Shown piece by piece: positions 13,404 to 25,818 of a DNA stretch of 64,000 bases. The position numbers and the translations under genes were made by a program. The notes below the pieces were generated by a model that saw only the letters and a program-made list of their open reading frames with translations, did not search any database and had not been told where the DNA came from. The DNA comes from Gnetum montanum (taxonomy: Eukaryota > Streptophyta > Gnetopsida > Gnetales > Gnetaceae). The stretch is from NCBI GenBank assembly GCA_015680685.1, contig MNCI01013653.1, positions 3,763 to 67,762 on the forward strand, in the 5' to 3' direction. Each line of letters opens with the position of its first letter. Position 1 is the stretch's first letter.

Positions 13404-14909
13404 TGAAACACCCAAAAATTCAAAGACATTCTCACTTCAACAGGCCTTTGCAATTCACACAGCGTTATGCTAGTTCTTCAAGAGATGGATGCTTTGATTT
13501 TCAAATTGTCCATTTTAGCAAGTTTTCTAAGTTAAGGATTCTTGCTACGGTATGCTATGCCATGTAGTGTAGCAAACTTCTGGAGACATTTGCAGGAGCA
13601 TAGTGCTACACTATGCTATATAGCATAGCATGACGTAGCAAAAGCTGGACGACTAGTCCCCATACCTAACTTCAAGTCCTTTGACAATATCAACTTCCGT
13701 CAGAAAGTGGAAAACTTGGCTTAATCAAGTCATATTTGCTGCTATGCTACACTAAGCTACAAGGTGCAGAAATTCTACGGAAGTGAAAAAGGGCAATTCA
13801 AAGGGTAGGATCAACAAGTTTGCAAGTTTCGTAGTACAAAAGAAAAAGTTCACAGCTTGGTAGCCTATTTGCAACTAAGGTCAATTGCTACGTTACGTAG
13901 CGTAGCATAGTGTGGAAATTCTGCAACAAATAGTTAGCATACTTTGAAGGTCTTCAACACATGTGGCAAAATACAACGTAATTTCTTACTTCATCTAGCA
14001 GCTACGCTGCGTAGCATAGCACAGTGTAACAAGATGATACGCCATGTCAAACATGCTATGCTATAAGACATAGCAAAACAAGGTAAGTTGTTGCATGAAA
14101 TTAATGCTCTTCACCTAATTTCACTATTACTTTAACAACATAATTACGGTGTGGCAGATTCGTAATTACAGCGTGGTAGGCTCGCCCAACTGTCATGAAG
14201 GAACGTGTGGCATAGAAAAGTCAGCATAGGTCCAGGGCACGTGGCATTCAAAATGCATCTTTCTTATGCCCTTGGTCCAATAAATACTCCAATGAGTAAC
14301 GCTTAAGTCTCTCTTATTTTGGCTCTCTAGCTCTCCATTTTTCTCTACTCGCATGATTCTTTCTAGCTCTCTCTAGCATTGTAAGCTTTCTGTTTAACAC
14401 TGTAAATAGTTAGCATTCTTAGTTGGCATTCTCATTATTTTCTCTTCTACCATGTTAGTAGCACTTTGCATTGTTAACACCTGAGTCTGCATTCAAGCTC
14501 ATAGCCCTCTGGCTCTACATGTCTCGATTACTCTCAGGATCTCTACACTTCTCAACGTTGTGCAACGGATTGTATCCATCCTGACATAGTGAGGTCATAG
14601 CTTCAAAGCGGTGCATATTTCCTAACTGCATTTTACATTATCTTCTATTTAGTTTTGCATTTTACATTGTTTTCTTTCTCTTTTGCATCTAAGCATTACT
14701 TCACACAATCAATCTCGTCTTTTTATTAATCACACGTTGCAAAAGGTTATATAGACACTGACTAAGTCCCTGTCTAATCAACCAGACTGTTCAGGGTGCC
14801 CCATTTCCATCCCCATCTAGCACAGCCCTCCAGCAGAAATGGGGTCAAGACCATGATCGATTGACAACCCCTCGACGTTTTCCAGTTGCCAACATTTTTG
14901 ATCACTACA
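13404..14909 (+). mobile_element. 5' LTR of element G
   Basis: It begins TGAAACACCC, the same terminus as the LTRs of E, F and (reverse strand) C, and ends ATCACTACA; a primer-binding-site-like sequence follows. The last 150 bases (GTCCCTGTCTAATC, TGTTCAGGGTGCCC, GACGTTTTCC) align with the end of the C LTR. Its first half contains an array of CGTAGCATAG/TACGCTACG words (about 13540-14080). It is inserted in the gag gene of A with candidate target duplication GAAAT (13399-13403); the other end is outside the window. A CCAATAAATACTCC stretch near 14278 followed by a CT-rich leader is a plausible core promoter. Confidence 0.75.
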
Positions 14910-15033
14910 GTCTTTCTAGAGCTAGAAGGAGAGCCCTTTGGTGCCTTTTCTGCGTGTCACGGTAGTCCTGGAAGCCTTCCGCACCCTGACATGCATTAGC
15001 GTAAATGTGACACCCTTTCACAATTTTTTACGC
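14910..15033 (+). other. Start of G internal region with PBS-like sequence
   Basis: GAGCTAGAAGGAGAGCCC (14919-14936) aligns with the primer-binding-site candidates of E (TGGCGCTAGAAGGAGC) and C. Only 124 bases of the G interior are visible before the F LTR interrupts it at 15034; the rest should lie beyond the right end of F, outside the window. Confidence 0.6.
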
Positions 15034-16180
15034 TGAAACACCACAAAATTTTGGCCTAGCACTTTTACACAAGAATCAAGCTAAGTCATGCTACTGCCCA
15101 ACATGATTACAGCATGACCAAACTTGAGAGCCTCTAAAACAGCATGAAATGACATATAATGGAGTGAGCAATGGAGAAATCAAGGTTCCCCTGGGGCCCA
15201 TAGGTGACTGCACCAACTTTCGGCATCCAGAATCTAAATTTTTGAGCTCAAAATGCTTGGTTTTGGCTAAGTATAAGTTGGCTACAATTTTAGATGCTGC
15301 TCAGCGTAAGGCTCAGCGTCATGAACATTTGGAGCCCCGAAACAGAGCCAAAATAGGACTAAATCAAGCACAGGGATGCCCCATGACCTTCATCAAGGTC
15401 CCTAACTAGTCCTAGCCTCCATAAAATTAAGATTTGGGCCTCAAATCTGCCACTTTGGCTTGGTGGCACTGGGGTTACTTTTCTTATGCTGCTCTGCGTA
15501 AGGCTCATCGTCACCAAATTTTTGGAGCCCCGAAACAAAGCCAAAATGACATCCAAATCAGCCCAAATTTGGCACATAGAACCCTCATGACCCATAGCAT
15601 GTAGATCCACTCTGAAAGCTTGTCTCAAAGGTTAGAAATGGGCTCCAAATGCACTATTTTTAGGTCATACGTTGTTAGTGATGCTAACGCTAATGTTGAT
15701 GTTGACGCTGACACTGATGCTGACATTGACGCTGACACTGATGTTGATGCTAACACTAATGTTGACATTGATGCTAGTGCTAGATTCAGATGCTAATGCC
15801 AAAACAAGTTACGCACATATTATAGCTAGCCCCATGCACGCTGGAGGCCTTGGCGGCAAAAAAATAGCATAGATCTGCAGATTCGAAGGCCAGACATCCA
15901 GATCCACTCTTCTACTTTAACATTCTTTGTACATTTTGCATTTTTTTAGTGTATCAAGATCTTACACTGTGTATTACACATGTTAGTATAAGAGATCTTG
16001 GTCATGCTGCATGTTGTACATTGTAACATTTCATGCATCTAGTCAACGCACACACCTATCACCCGATCCGAAGTTTTCTTACCCTGCAGCCATTGATCTT
16101 CTCCCATATTCAAATCTCATGCCTAAAATTGTATAAATCTCCTATTTTTCCACTAGATTGGGGCTGGGAAAAATGGGAAT
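15034..16180 (+). mobile_element. 5' LTR of element F, 3' end not recognisable
   Basis: It aligns along its length with the E LTR (TGAAACACCACA..., AGAATCAAGCTAAGTCATG, GCCCCGAAAC, CACCCGATCCGAA, TCAAATCTCATGCC). The homologous U5 end and the PBS (TGGCGCTAGAAGG in E) are absent; instead the sequence passes into a tandem array at about 16180. A deletion or array expansion probably removed the LTR end, which would have killed the element. A TATAAATC box is near 16131. Confidence 0.7.
15672..15800 (+). repeat. GAYGCTGACAY short tandem repeat inside the F LTR
   Basis: Six- and twelve-base units such as GATGCTGACATTGACGCTG repeat about 20 times. The open frame through it is a by-product of the repeat. 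Confidence 0.9.
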
Positions 16181-16735
16181 CTCACATTTGGTCAAGCTGA
16201 CACTCCTTTGTACGATGTTCAACATTTTAGCCATATTCTCTCTCTCCAACACTTAGCCATATCTTCTCATTTACACATGCTGACGTTGGTCAAGCTGACG
16301 TTTGGTCACACTGATGTTTGGAAACGCTGACATTTGGTCAAGTTGACATTTGATCACGCTAAAATTTGGTCATGCTAACATTTGATCAGGCTGGTGGTGG
16401 TCAAGCTGACATTTGGTCACGCTAATGTTTTCTTCTCGGACGTTGTGTCCAACACTTAGTTTTCATACCCAGACGTTGGCCATGCTGATGTTGGTCAAGT
16501 TCACGTTTGGTCAAGCTAACATTTGACCAAGCTGACGTTTGGTCACATTCAGGTTTGATCAAGCTGACATTTGGTCAAGCTGACCTTTGGTCACGCTGAT
16601 GTTTGTTCAAGCTAACATTTGGTCAAGCTGACATTTGGTTAATCTAACGTTTGATCAAGCTGACGTTTGGTTAATCTAACGTTTGGTCAAGCTGACATTT
16701 GGTCAAGCTAACATTTGGTCAAGCTAACACTCCTT
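16180..16735 (+). repeat. Tandem array of ~16-base units TTTGGTCAAGCTGACA
   Basis: About 30 diverged units of 15-16 bases (TTTGGTCAAGCTGACA, TTTGGTCACGCTGATG and so on) occupy the place where LTR end, PBS and leader should be. Element E has a different array (40-base unit) in its leader. Confidence 0.9.
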
Positions 16736-16829
16736 CGTACACTGTTCAACACTTAACCATATTTTCTCTCTTTGACACTTAGCCATTTATTTTCTTTCAC
16801 TTACGTTGTTACATCTAGACACTTTAACA

Positions 16830-19027
16830 ATGGACCCTGTGCACACCAACACCACTGCCATGCTCGTTACCAACTTTGGCATCACAATCTCGGGTCCTAT
16901 CACCACCACTGAGTCCATAGTTGCCCTTGGCATGATGAATCCTCAGGGGCCATCTCACAGGTCACTAAGACTACAAGGTATGGATCCCGCATTTACCATC
17001 TTAACGCCTGAACAATATAACTTTATTTGCGTTAAAATCCAAGCTAACCTAGTTGTTGATCAAGCCGAACTAGACGCAAAGAGACACTATGAGATCATCA
17101 ACAATGGAGGTCACAAATTTGTTCCCACCCCTTACGACATCATCCCACTCTCCAAATACCACCATGAACTCCAATCCCAACTCCTCATGGCCAGGAACCA
17201 AACCTCACGTCAACTCGTCATAGAGCCTCAAAACGAAGATGAGGAAGATAATTTCGTAGCTCAATCTGAGCATGCGGATTCGTATCATACTCTCAGTCTA
17301 CATACTTATGCAAATCCATTATTTCACCCTTTCACAAGGGAGACCATGTCCCTCCATTCATTTAAAACCACTCAAGCACATGTGCCCCAACAGGAAACAC
17401 CCACTCTTATTTCCACTCTCCCTATGACCGATGCTCAATTCAATGTACCCATCACCACTATTCCTATGGTCATTACATTATCCCCTCTCCTACAAGTACA
17501 ACCCCAACAACCCTCCTCTCAAACTAATGTAGGAGCTAATTTCCAACCCTAAGTCATTGGGATGCCATCTATGATATCCACTTCCACATCTGCATATTTC
17601 ATCCAACGAGTGCAAGTTCATACCATACCCTTAGCTCCTCCGGTAGAACACCAGGTACAAAGTTTCCCTTCACAACCCACAATTGTCCAACGGCCTACCC
17701 CTATCACTCAAAAATAACAACAACAACAACAAAAACCTACACCTTACAGCATGCCACCCCTAGTAGAACACACTATAAACATTCCACAAGTGCAGCCTCC
17801 GACCACTCAACTTTCTTCTTTCCTACCCACTATACAATAATCTAACTTGCATACTACACAACATAACCAACCTCTTGCTTCACCTAGTAACCAAGACTAG
17901 GCTGCAGCTAAAAAAATGATGCAAGAACTAGCCGACAAGGTAAAATGCCTCAAAACCACTAACAATGAAGAGCTTAAAGTATTAGACTTATACCAAGATG
18001 ATCCTATTAGCTCTTCGGTCCCACCACTAACCTCACCCAAAGGAGTTTCTTTGCCTCAACTAACCAAATAAAATGGAGAAGTAGACCCCAACTTCCATCT
18101 AGTCCCATTTAGACTAGAATGCCTGTTGCTTCAAGCCTGGCCCCATGCAATCTTGCGTGTGTTCGCCATGTCCCTCACTGGCAGAGCATTAGACTAGTAC
18201 CGAGCCCTACCTCGTAACTCCATATCCTCTTTGGAGGATCTCTTACACTAGTTCGTTACCAGGTTTAGATACAACCTAAAACCTAAAGCAACTTTGGATA
18301 GTCTAATATAGGTAAAACAAGCACCCCTTGAACTTGTAAAAAAATTCATCCAAAGATGGAGTGCCGCACTCAACGAACTTCATGAGCCAATCCCAAAAAC
18401 ATACCTTCTTACGATTCTTAAGGGATCCATGAATGATTTTGTCAAATCAAAACTGTACTATCTAAATGCGTGCACTCTAAGCCAAGCTTTTTTACAGATT
18501 AAAAACATAGAAGAAGCAACCCAAAATAGCCATGACCCTACTTACTCAGCCTTCAAAAATCAATACACCAAAAAAGATAAAGAAAAGGCTAAAGAAACAG
18601 TAGCAGCAGTAGCAGAGACTCAAACTACCAACATGGGACAACAAGGCAGACCACCTACTACTCCCATCAACTATGAGAGAACCACTCCTGCACACACATC
18701 TGAATCATCTACCATGAAAGCTACTAACATGGGTCATGCACGTACATTTGAGAGGAAAGACCCTGCTCAATACACACCGCTCCCCATGAAGCCTTCCTAG
18801 ATGTTAGATCAACTTTTGAAGGCTGGGGCCATTAAACACAAGCAACTATCTCTAGTGGTGGCCTAGAGACATGACTGATTCTGTGAATTGGTCAGAAACC
18901 CAAGCTTGGAAACTCCAAATGAGCCTCTTATTCTAAGAGGCTTTAGACTAGATCGATTTTTTGAGTACCATTAATAGAATGGGCATGGTACTGATTATTG
19001 TTTCACCCTCAAACAAGACATACAACG
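16830..19027 (+). pseudogene. gag: F gag, first of three pieces
   Basis: Gag starts with ATG at 16830 (MDPVHTNTTAML). A long N-terminal region runs to 17552 with the conserved PTPYDIIPLSKYHHEL and YANPLFHPFTRETMSLHSFK segments. After a stop at 17550 and proline/glutamine-rich sequence, the capsid domain follows (about 17910-18550: AMSLTGRALD, FVTRFRYNLKPKATLDSL, KSKLYYLNACTLSQAF). Lysine-rich linker and a zinc-knuckle-like YH..NGHGTDYCFTLKQDIQ come last. The frame is broken by several TAG/TAA stops. At 19027 the sequence jumps into the E LTR; the continuation at 43048 (ATGATTGATAGGGGTG) matches the intact order in E near 26195. Confidence 0.85.
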
Positions 19028-20669
19028 TGAAACACCACACAAAAAAATTTAGACCCAGCAATTTCAGACAAGAATCGAGCTAAGTCATAATGCTTCCCAG
19101 CATGACCGAAACTTGCAAACTTCACAAACAACATCAAATAGATTCGAATCAAGCAATTAAAAGTTCCCCAAGATCCATTGGAGACTACGTCAACATCTAG
19201 CAACAAGAACTACAAGTTCCAAGCTCAAAACACTTAGTTTTGACTAAGTATACTTCTTGCACACAGGCCTGCATGCCCAGCGTGCAACAACTTTTGGGCC
19301 CAAAAAACTCACCAAAACAAGCCATAAATGAAGTGCTGGACTCCCTAAGACCTTACCCAAGGTCCCTAGTAGCTCTCAGGCTCTTGAAAATCAAGTTTTG
19401 GGCTCTAAATGATGGGTTTTCATGCCTGCACGCTGGCCTGTACGTCTAGCGTGTACCATCATAGACAGACCAAAACAGGCACTCAGACCATGATTTTCAC
19501 AGGAAATAAACTCCCAAAGGTAGGGAAAAGTGGTAGTTTCATGCCTGTACAATAGCCTGCATGCCCAACATGCAGCCCTGCACGCACCACTTTGAACAAG
19601 GTTGATCGGGCATTTTAGACAAGATTTTGACATGGAGTCCAACCTCAAGGCATGGTCAATGAATCTACAAGTCCACAGGATCTAGAGACATCAATTTTTG
19701 GCATCATAAGGGTAATTCATGGTCCTTCAGGCCCAACATGCATGCCCGGCATACAGCATAGCATGCACACTAGAAACATGCCCAAAACTCAGTCAAATCA
19801 AGGTCAAATGAGCCCGAAATCGACACGCAACATCCTCAAGACATCAGACATCCAGATCCATACTCAAAACCTAGCTTCATAGTTTAAAATTTGGTCAAAA
19901 ATTCTTCATGCTTGCCCACACGCTGTCCAACGTGTGGAGCGTATACCCCCAACATGTACACGCTGGCATTGTGCACACTTGTAAAGCTTCATTCTTTTGC
20001 ACCCGGTCGACACTACACATGTCACTCGATCCAAAATATCAGCATCCCATAGCCAATCATCCCATCTCAGATCCAAATTTAACGCCAAAACTTAGAGCAT
20101 CTAGGCAAGAATTTGGGCAATCCACACTTAGAGCATCAAAAACACCCACCCTGCATGCTGGACTTCCACCCTGCATGTTGAGCATACATCCTTCACGTTG
20201 TGCCTGCAGCACAAACTAGCACACCATCACCTCTTCTCATCCACCAGGGCTCTTCATCCGCCTTGTGTCAGATTCACAACCACGTCTAAACCAGTGCATT
20301 GTAATTTTCATTATGCAATAATATTGCTATATTTTTTGGCCAAGATTTGTTACAGCTCTCATTTGTTCTTACATTTTTTGATAAGATTTGTTCCAATTTT
20401 CGTTCGTATTTGTTTACCTCTTGTTTACATTCCTGCACGATTGCGTTTTGCTTTATATTTATTGCACCATTTACATATAACCCAGCGTATTGCACATTGG
20501 CATACGTTTGGGGAAATCCTTGTCTAATATGCGTGCGGACCATCCAAGGTACTCTACCTTCATCAGTTCCATATTTTCCTCAAGTGAAGGTAGGGTCTTC
20601 TGTGCATGTCTATAGATCTCTCAGTGTTTGTTTCATTCCAGCCATGGACCAATGATTTTAGATAGTACA
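19028..20669 (+). mobile_element. 5' LTR of element E
   Basis: It starts TGAAACACCACAC and ends GATAGTACA. It has CACGCTGG/CCAGCGTG words throughout (19260-20200). The R-U5 side (GCATACGTTTGGGGAAATCC, 20500-20520) is shared with the 3' LTR. Confidence 0.92.
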
Positions 20670-20674
20670 GAAAA

Positions 20675-20692
20675 TGGCGCTAGAAGGAGCAC
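20675..20692 (+). other. Primer-binding site candidate of E
   Basis: TGGCGCTAGAAGGAGCAC lies five bases after the LTR and begins with TGG as expected for pairing with a tRNA CCA end. Related sequences follow the LTRs of G and C. I did not assign the tRNA. Confidence 0.65.
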
Positions 20693-20858
20693 CTGAAGTT
20701 GCTTAAATCTGCTCTGATCCATCATTCAAATCTTTCAAATCTATGCCCTGTTTAGTGTGTATACTCTATTTAGCCTATATGCTATTTAGCATGCTATCCA
20801 CTCTACCTGTACGCTGCCTGTTCACCCTATACGTTGGTTGTTGAAGCCTGTATGCTGG

Positions 20859-21100
20859 GACTTATGTGTACACTATGTAGATAGGCTGCACCCTGCCAGA
20901 CTTAGGTGTACGCTGTGTAGACAGGCTACACGCTGCCAGACTTAGGTGTACGTTGTGTAGATAGGCTTCATGTTGCCAGACTTAGGTGTACGCTATGTAG
21001 ACACGCTACACAGTAGGTGTACACTGTGTAGATAGGCTACACGCTGCCAGACCTAGGTGTACGCTATGTAGATAGGCTGCACGCTGCGGGTGTACACTGA
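20859..21100 (+). repeat. 40-base tandem repeat in E leader
   Basis: About six diverged copies of a 40-base unit starting GACTTAGGTGTACGCTGTGT and ending ACACGCTGCCA lie between PBS and gag. The words ACACGCTG are the same type as those scattered in the LTR. Confidence 0.9.
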
Positions 21101-21186
21101 CAAGTATACCCATTTCATACTTGGCCAAATTCTCACCTGTACACTGTCTCCCTTCTACCTTGATACACTTATGAACTTTTTATCAT

Positions 21187-23063
21187 GAATATTGCCAACA
21201 CCAATGTTTCAACCAAGTCCACTCCAGATATCATTGGCCCCACGACAATGCCAATACCCATCGTACAACCCATAGGGGACCACGGTGAGGTCAACCCCTG
21301 GGGGAACCTCACCGATTGCTCAGACTATAGGGGAAGAATCCATCATTTAACGTCATAACACAAGAATAGTACAATTTTATATGTGTAAAGATCCAAGCTG
21401 GCTTGGCAATAGATCAAACTGAACTAGAGGCTAAGAAACAGTATGAAATGGTCAATAAGGAAGGACATGAGTTCATCCCCTTCCCATATGACATCATCCC
21501 TCTCCAAGAGCACTACTCCGAGCTCATCTCACAGCTCCTCCTAGCAAGGAGTCAGACCCTAGACCGGTCCATGCCAAATCCCCAATTAGAAGAGGAGGAT
21601 GACTTTGCTGCTCAATCCAAACACGAGGAGTCATACCATACTCTCAGTCCACATACTTACGTGAACCCGCTATTCCACCCTTTCACAGGGGAGACTATGT
21701 CCCTCCATTCATTTAAAACCACTCAACCACTTGTGCCTCAACAGGAACCATCCACTCTTATTCCCACTCTCTCCATGACTGATACCCAATTCAATATTCC
21801 TATGTCCACTATTCCCCTAGTCACTACGTTATCCCCCCTCTTACAAGTACAACCCAAACAACACCCCCCTCAAAATAATATAGGAGTGACCTTCCCACCC
21901 CAGGTGATTGGGATGCCATCTGTGATACTCGCTTCTACATCTGCTCACTATATACCACGAATTCAAACCTAAGGGAAATCCTTCACCAATTTAACTCAAC
22001 AAGTTCAGGGTGTTCCTTCACAAATCATGACTGGATAGTGGGCCATGACTGGCATGCAAGTGCATCAACCCCCTCATTACAACATACCGCCTCCTACAAT
22101 TCCATCCATGAATATCCCTCAAATACCATAGCAACAACAACAGCAACCCTTTCCTTACAGTATGCCACCCTTAATAGTTCCTACCATGAATATTCCTCAA
22201 GCACAACCTCAGACCACTCAACTTTCCTCTTTTCCGCCCACCGTACAATAATCTAACTTTCATACTGCATAACATAACCCACCTACCATGTCACCAGGTG
22301 CCCAAGACTAGGTCAAAGCTAAAAAGTTGATGCAAGAACTCACTGATGAGGTAAAACGCCTCAAAATAGTCAACAATGAAGAGCTTAAAGTATTAGACTT
22401 TTACCAAGACAATCCTATTAGCTCTTCGGTGCCACCGTTGACCTTGCCAAAAGGATTTTCTTTGCCTCAACTGACCAAGTACAATGGAGAAGGAGACCCC
22501 AATGCCCATCTGGTCACGTTTAGACTAGAATGTTTACTTCTTCAGGCATGGCCCCATGCAATCTTACATGTTTTTGCCATGTCCCTCACTGGGAGAGCTT
22601 TAGACTGGTACCGAACCTTGCCTCGTAACTCTGTATCCTCTTTGGAGTATCTCCTACACCAGTTCGTTACCAGGTTTAAATACAACCTGAAACCTAAAGC
22701 AACCCTAGATAGTCTGATACAGGTAAAACAAGCACCACTCGAACCAGTACAAAAGTTTATTCAGAGATGGAGTGCTACGCTAAACGAACTTCATGAACCA
22801 ATCCCTAAAACATACTTACTCACCATCCTAAAGGGAGCCGTAAATGATTTCATGAAATCTAAATTGTACTATCTGAATGCGTGCACTCTAAGCCAAGCAT
22901 TCGTACAAATAAAGAACATAGAGGAGGCGGCCCAAAATACCCATGACCCTACATAGTTAAACTTTAAAAATCAACATACTAAAAAAGACAAAGAAAAGGC
23001 TAAGGCAACAGTAACAGCAGTAGTAGAAACTCAACAGACAAGTATGAAACAACAAGGTAAACC
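21187..23063 (+). pseudogene. gag: E gag, part before solo LTR S1
   Basis: The start ATG at 21187 (MNIANTNVSTKS) is about 0.5 kb after the LTR. The N-terminal region contains FPYDIIPLQEHYSEL (21480) and YVNPLFHPFTGETMSLHSFK. A proline/glutamine-rich linker precedes the capsid domain at 22327-22956 (LTKYNGEGDPNAHLVTFR, AMSLTGRALDWYRTLP, FVTRFKYNLKPKATLDSL). This is the best preserved capsid in the window, 209 codons without a stop. Stops at about 21371, 21972 and 22954 break the full frame. The solo LTR S1 enters after 23063; gag resumes at 25819. Confidence 0.88.
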
Positions 23064-25813
23064 TGTTGGCACATTTGGCCATTCCATGGAACAGTAAGAC
23101 TCCTGATATGAAAACTAAACTCATGGGTTTAATTTTGGTAAGCCTCTTGCTTAATTTTCAATAACTTATAAAAGTCAAGTCATGCTTCTAACCTTATATA
23201 TTCAAAGGTTGTTGGCATATCAAAGTTCAATTGCCTGGTTGTTAAGACTTTGTGGTGTGGTTTTAAATCAAAGTTTGAATGAGATTGTTATGGGTGTAAT
23301 TTTGGGGCAAAAACTGGCTTGTGGATATTCCAAATATTAGCAAAAATCCACTACTGGTGGTCAAATAGATTTCAGTGGAAACGTTGGAATACCATTCTGG
23401 AAAATATTTCAACGCGATTTTTGCATAGCCGTTGAGAATGGTTACCAAAAATGCCAAAACCCTCACTCACGCAGTTGCTGGCAACACAAGCGGAATCCAG
23501 AAAACCTGGATTTGTGCCCTGAAACTCTTGTTGCTACTGGAGAGAACCTACGTTGAAGACCATCCATTTGTCTTGAGCGTCTTTGTTGTTGTCATCAACG
23601 CCGCTGCAGTTACCTTCACGAGCGCTATTGTTGGAGATGAACAAGCCATTGCCGTTGGTCTGCACGCCTGTCTAAGTGATGTTCTGTGTGCGAGCTGACG
23701 TGCCGAGAGAAGCAGAGTAGATGCCAGCACCTGCAGCAGGGCGGGTGAAGGAACATCGGTAGGAGAGAAATGAGCGGCGGGTGGATGAACAACGACACCA
23801 ACAAAACATGCAACTGCGACAATCAAAGGACCCTGCTAATGTCTTCCACATGTAAAAAAAATTCTTCTCTGCCTAGTCATGGCTATGATCTGGTACTGCT
23901 GAGTCTGGAGTGAGTCCCCCACTGATGCACTGATCTTCAGGGTTTCTGATGCCGAAACCCTCAAATCTAAACCTGTGCGCTTTTGCAGAAATGATCCCAC
24001 GTAAAGGTCTAGCTGTGAGTACACTGCAAAAATCCATGGGCAGAGAACAAAGGGCAGAAAACAAACGTTGCAAAGAAGTTAAATCCAACGGCAAGCGCAT
24101 CTTTAGCTCATCCCTGTAACTTCCAAGAATTTGTGTAGGTTACTTCCTTGCCAAACAGGGTTCTTCTTCCAAAGGACTTATTTCAAATTTTTAGGCAGTA
24201 TGTCGTTCACTCCTCCTGCAACCTACCTTCCAAAATAGTAGCCATGTTCAACGCCAATGCATTTGGCATCGCATACCAGTCTGGTGAATGTGGCAACAAA
24301 GACACAAAACCATATCAAGACAGGTGTCTGGAGATATTTTGAGCCGATGCTGGTAAACTGGAGTTGCAGTTTATCAAATAAAATTTTAAATAATCACAAT
24401 ACCATATACACTAAGTGTGAAGCCCATATACACTAAGTGTGAAGCCTCAGTTATAAACTTACCTTTTAATTTAATTATCCCAAGACTTAAAAACGTTCTT
24501 GTTTTTAAATATTATTATATAAGTTACTACCTACAAAATATTTGTAATATTAATGTTAAAATGTTTATAAAATTTTAAACATTTGTAGTATGTATTAATG
24601 TTAGCATGAAATTCTCCTAATTTTATGCATAACTTCCGAACTCCCTAACTACATAAATTTCTCCTAGCTTGTTGGGCAAGGAATCTTCTAATTGGTTAGT
24701 CCAATTACTTGGGAGAAAAGTTAGGTGAGATATTTTTGAGATATTTTTGGGATTTTTTTTGAAATTGTAACTTCCCTACCTACCTTTGAAACCTATAAAA
24801 AGGTGGGGGGGATGAACATATGGGGGGGATCATCACTTCTCACATCATCACACTTGGGGTCTCATACATCACANNNNNNNNNNNNNNNNNNNNNNNNNNN
24901 NNNNNNNNNNNNNNNNNNNNNNNNNNNNNNNNNNNNNNNNNNNNNNNNNNNNNNNNNNNNNNNNNNNNNNNNNNNNNNNNNNNNNNNNNNNNNNNNNNNN
25001 NNNNNNNNNNNNNNNNNNNNNNNNNNNNNNNNNNNNNNNNNNNNNNNNNNNNNNNNNNNNNNNNNNNNNNNNNNNNNNNNNNNNNNNNNNNNNNNNNNNN
25101 NNNNNNNNNNNNNNNNNNNNNNNNNNNNNNNNNNNNNNNNNNNNNNNNNNNNNNNNNNNNNNNNNNNNNNNNNNNNNNNNNNNNNNNNNNNNNNNNNNNN
25201 NNNNNNNNNNNNNNNNNNNNNNNNNNNNNNNNNNNNNNNNNNNNNNNNNNNNNNNNNNNNNNNNNNNNNNNNNNNNNNNNNNNNNNNNNNNNNNNNNNNN
25301 NNNNNNNNNNNNNNNNNNNNNNNNNNNNNNNNNNNNNNNNNNNNNNNNNNNNNNNNNNNNNNNNNNNNNNNNNNNNNNNNNNNNNNNNNNNNNNNNNNNN
25401 NNNNNNNNNNNNNNNNNNNNNNNNNNNNNNNNNNNNNNNNNNNNNNNNNNNNNNNNNNNNNNNNNNNNNNNNNNNNNNNNNNNNNNNNNNNNNNNNNNNN
25501 NNNNNNNNNNNNNNNNNNNNNNNNNNNNNNNNNNNNNNNNNNNNNNNNNNNNNNNNNNNNNNNNNNNNNNNNNNNNNNNNNNNNNNNNNNNNNNNNNNNN
25601 NNNNNNNNNNNNNNNNNNNNNNNNNNNNNNNNNCACACAATGCAATTATTACATTTTACACAACCACACGCCGCAACAGTACACACACATACTCACATTA
25701 ACTATTGAGTTTATTTGGAGGTATCTGGGCCTGGGTATTGCCAGAGACCAGCAAGCACCTAAATCCTGTTCGAGGACACTCGTTGACAGTCGCGTCCCAA
25801 ATGGTCGCTAACA
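23064..25813 (+). mobile_element. Solo LTR S1 (S family) in E gag
   Basis: It starts TGTTGGCACATTTGG and ends GGTCGCTAACA, flanked by a perfect AAACC duplication (23059-23063, 25814-25818). No internal element sequence is present, so unequal recombination between LTRs has removed the body. TATAAAAAG at 24793-24801 is a promoter box conserved in S2. Small open frames in 23263-24342 have no recognisable product. It contains the 760-base gap. Confidence 0.93.
24874..25633. other. Assembly gap (760 N)
   Basis: Unknown bases inside S1. The matching segment in S2 is about 30523-31554 (1032 bases), so the gap is probably larger than drawn or S1 has a deletion. Confidence 0.97.
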
Positions 25814-25818
25814 AAACC

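Noticed and set aside
15672-15872. 66-codon frame rich in Met/Leu/Thr
   Set aside because: By-product of the GAYGCTGACAY short tandem repeat.
16180-16735. Regular repeats considered as a CRISPR array
   Set aside because: Units of 15-16 bases abut without spacers, in a plant retrotransposon LTR/leader.
23263-24342. Several 60-90 codon frames as possible genes
   Set aside because: They lie inside solo LTR S1, overlap on both strands and show no domain.
24803-25708. Long open frames of 258-301 codons on several strands
   Set aside because: They are created by the run of N bases, not by sequence.
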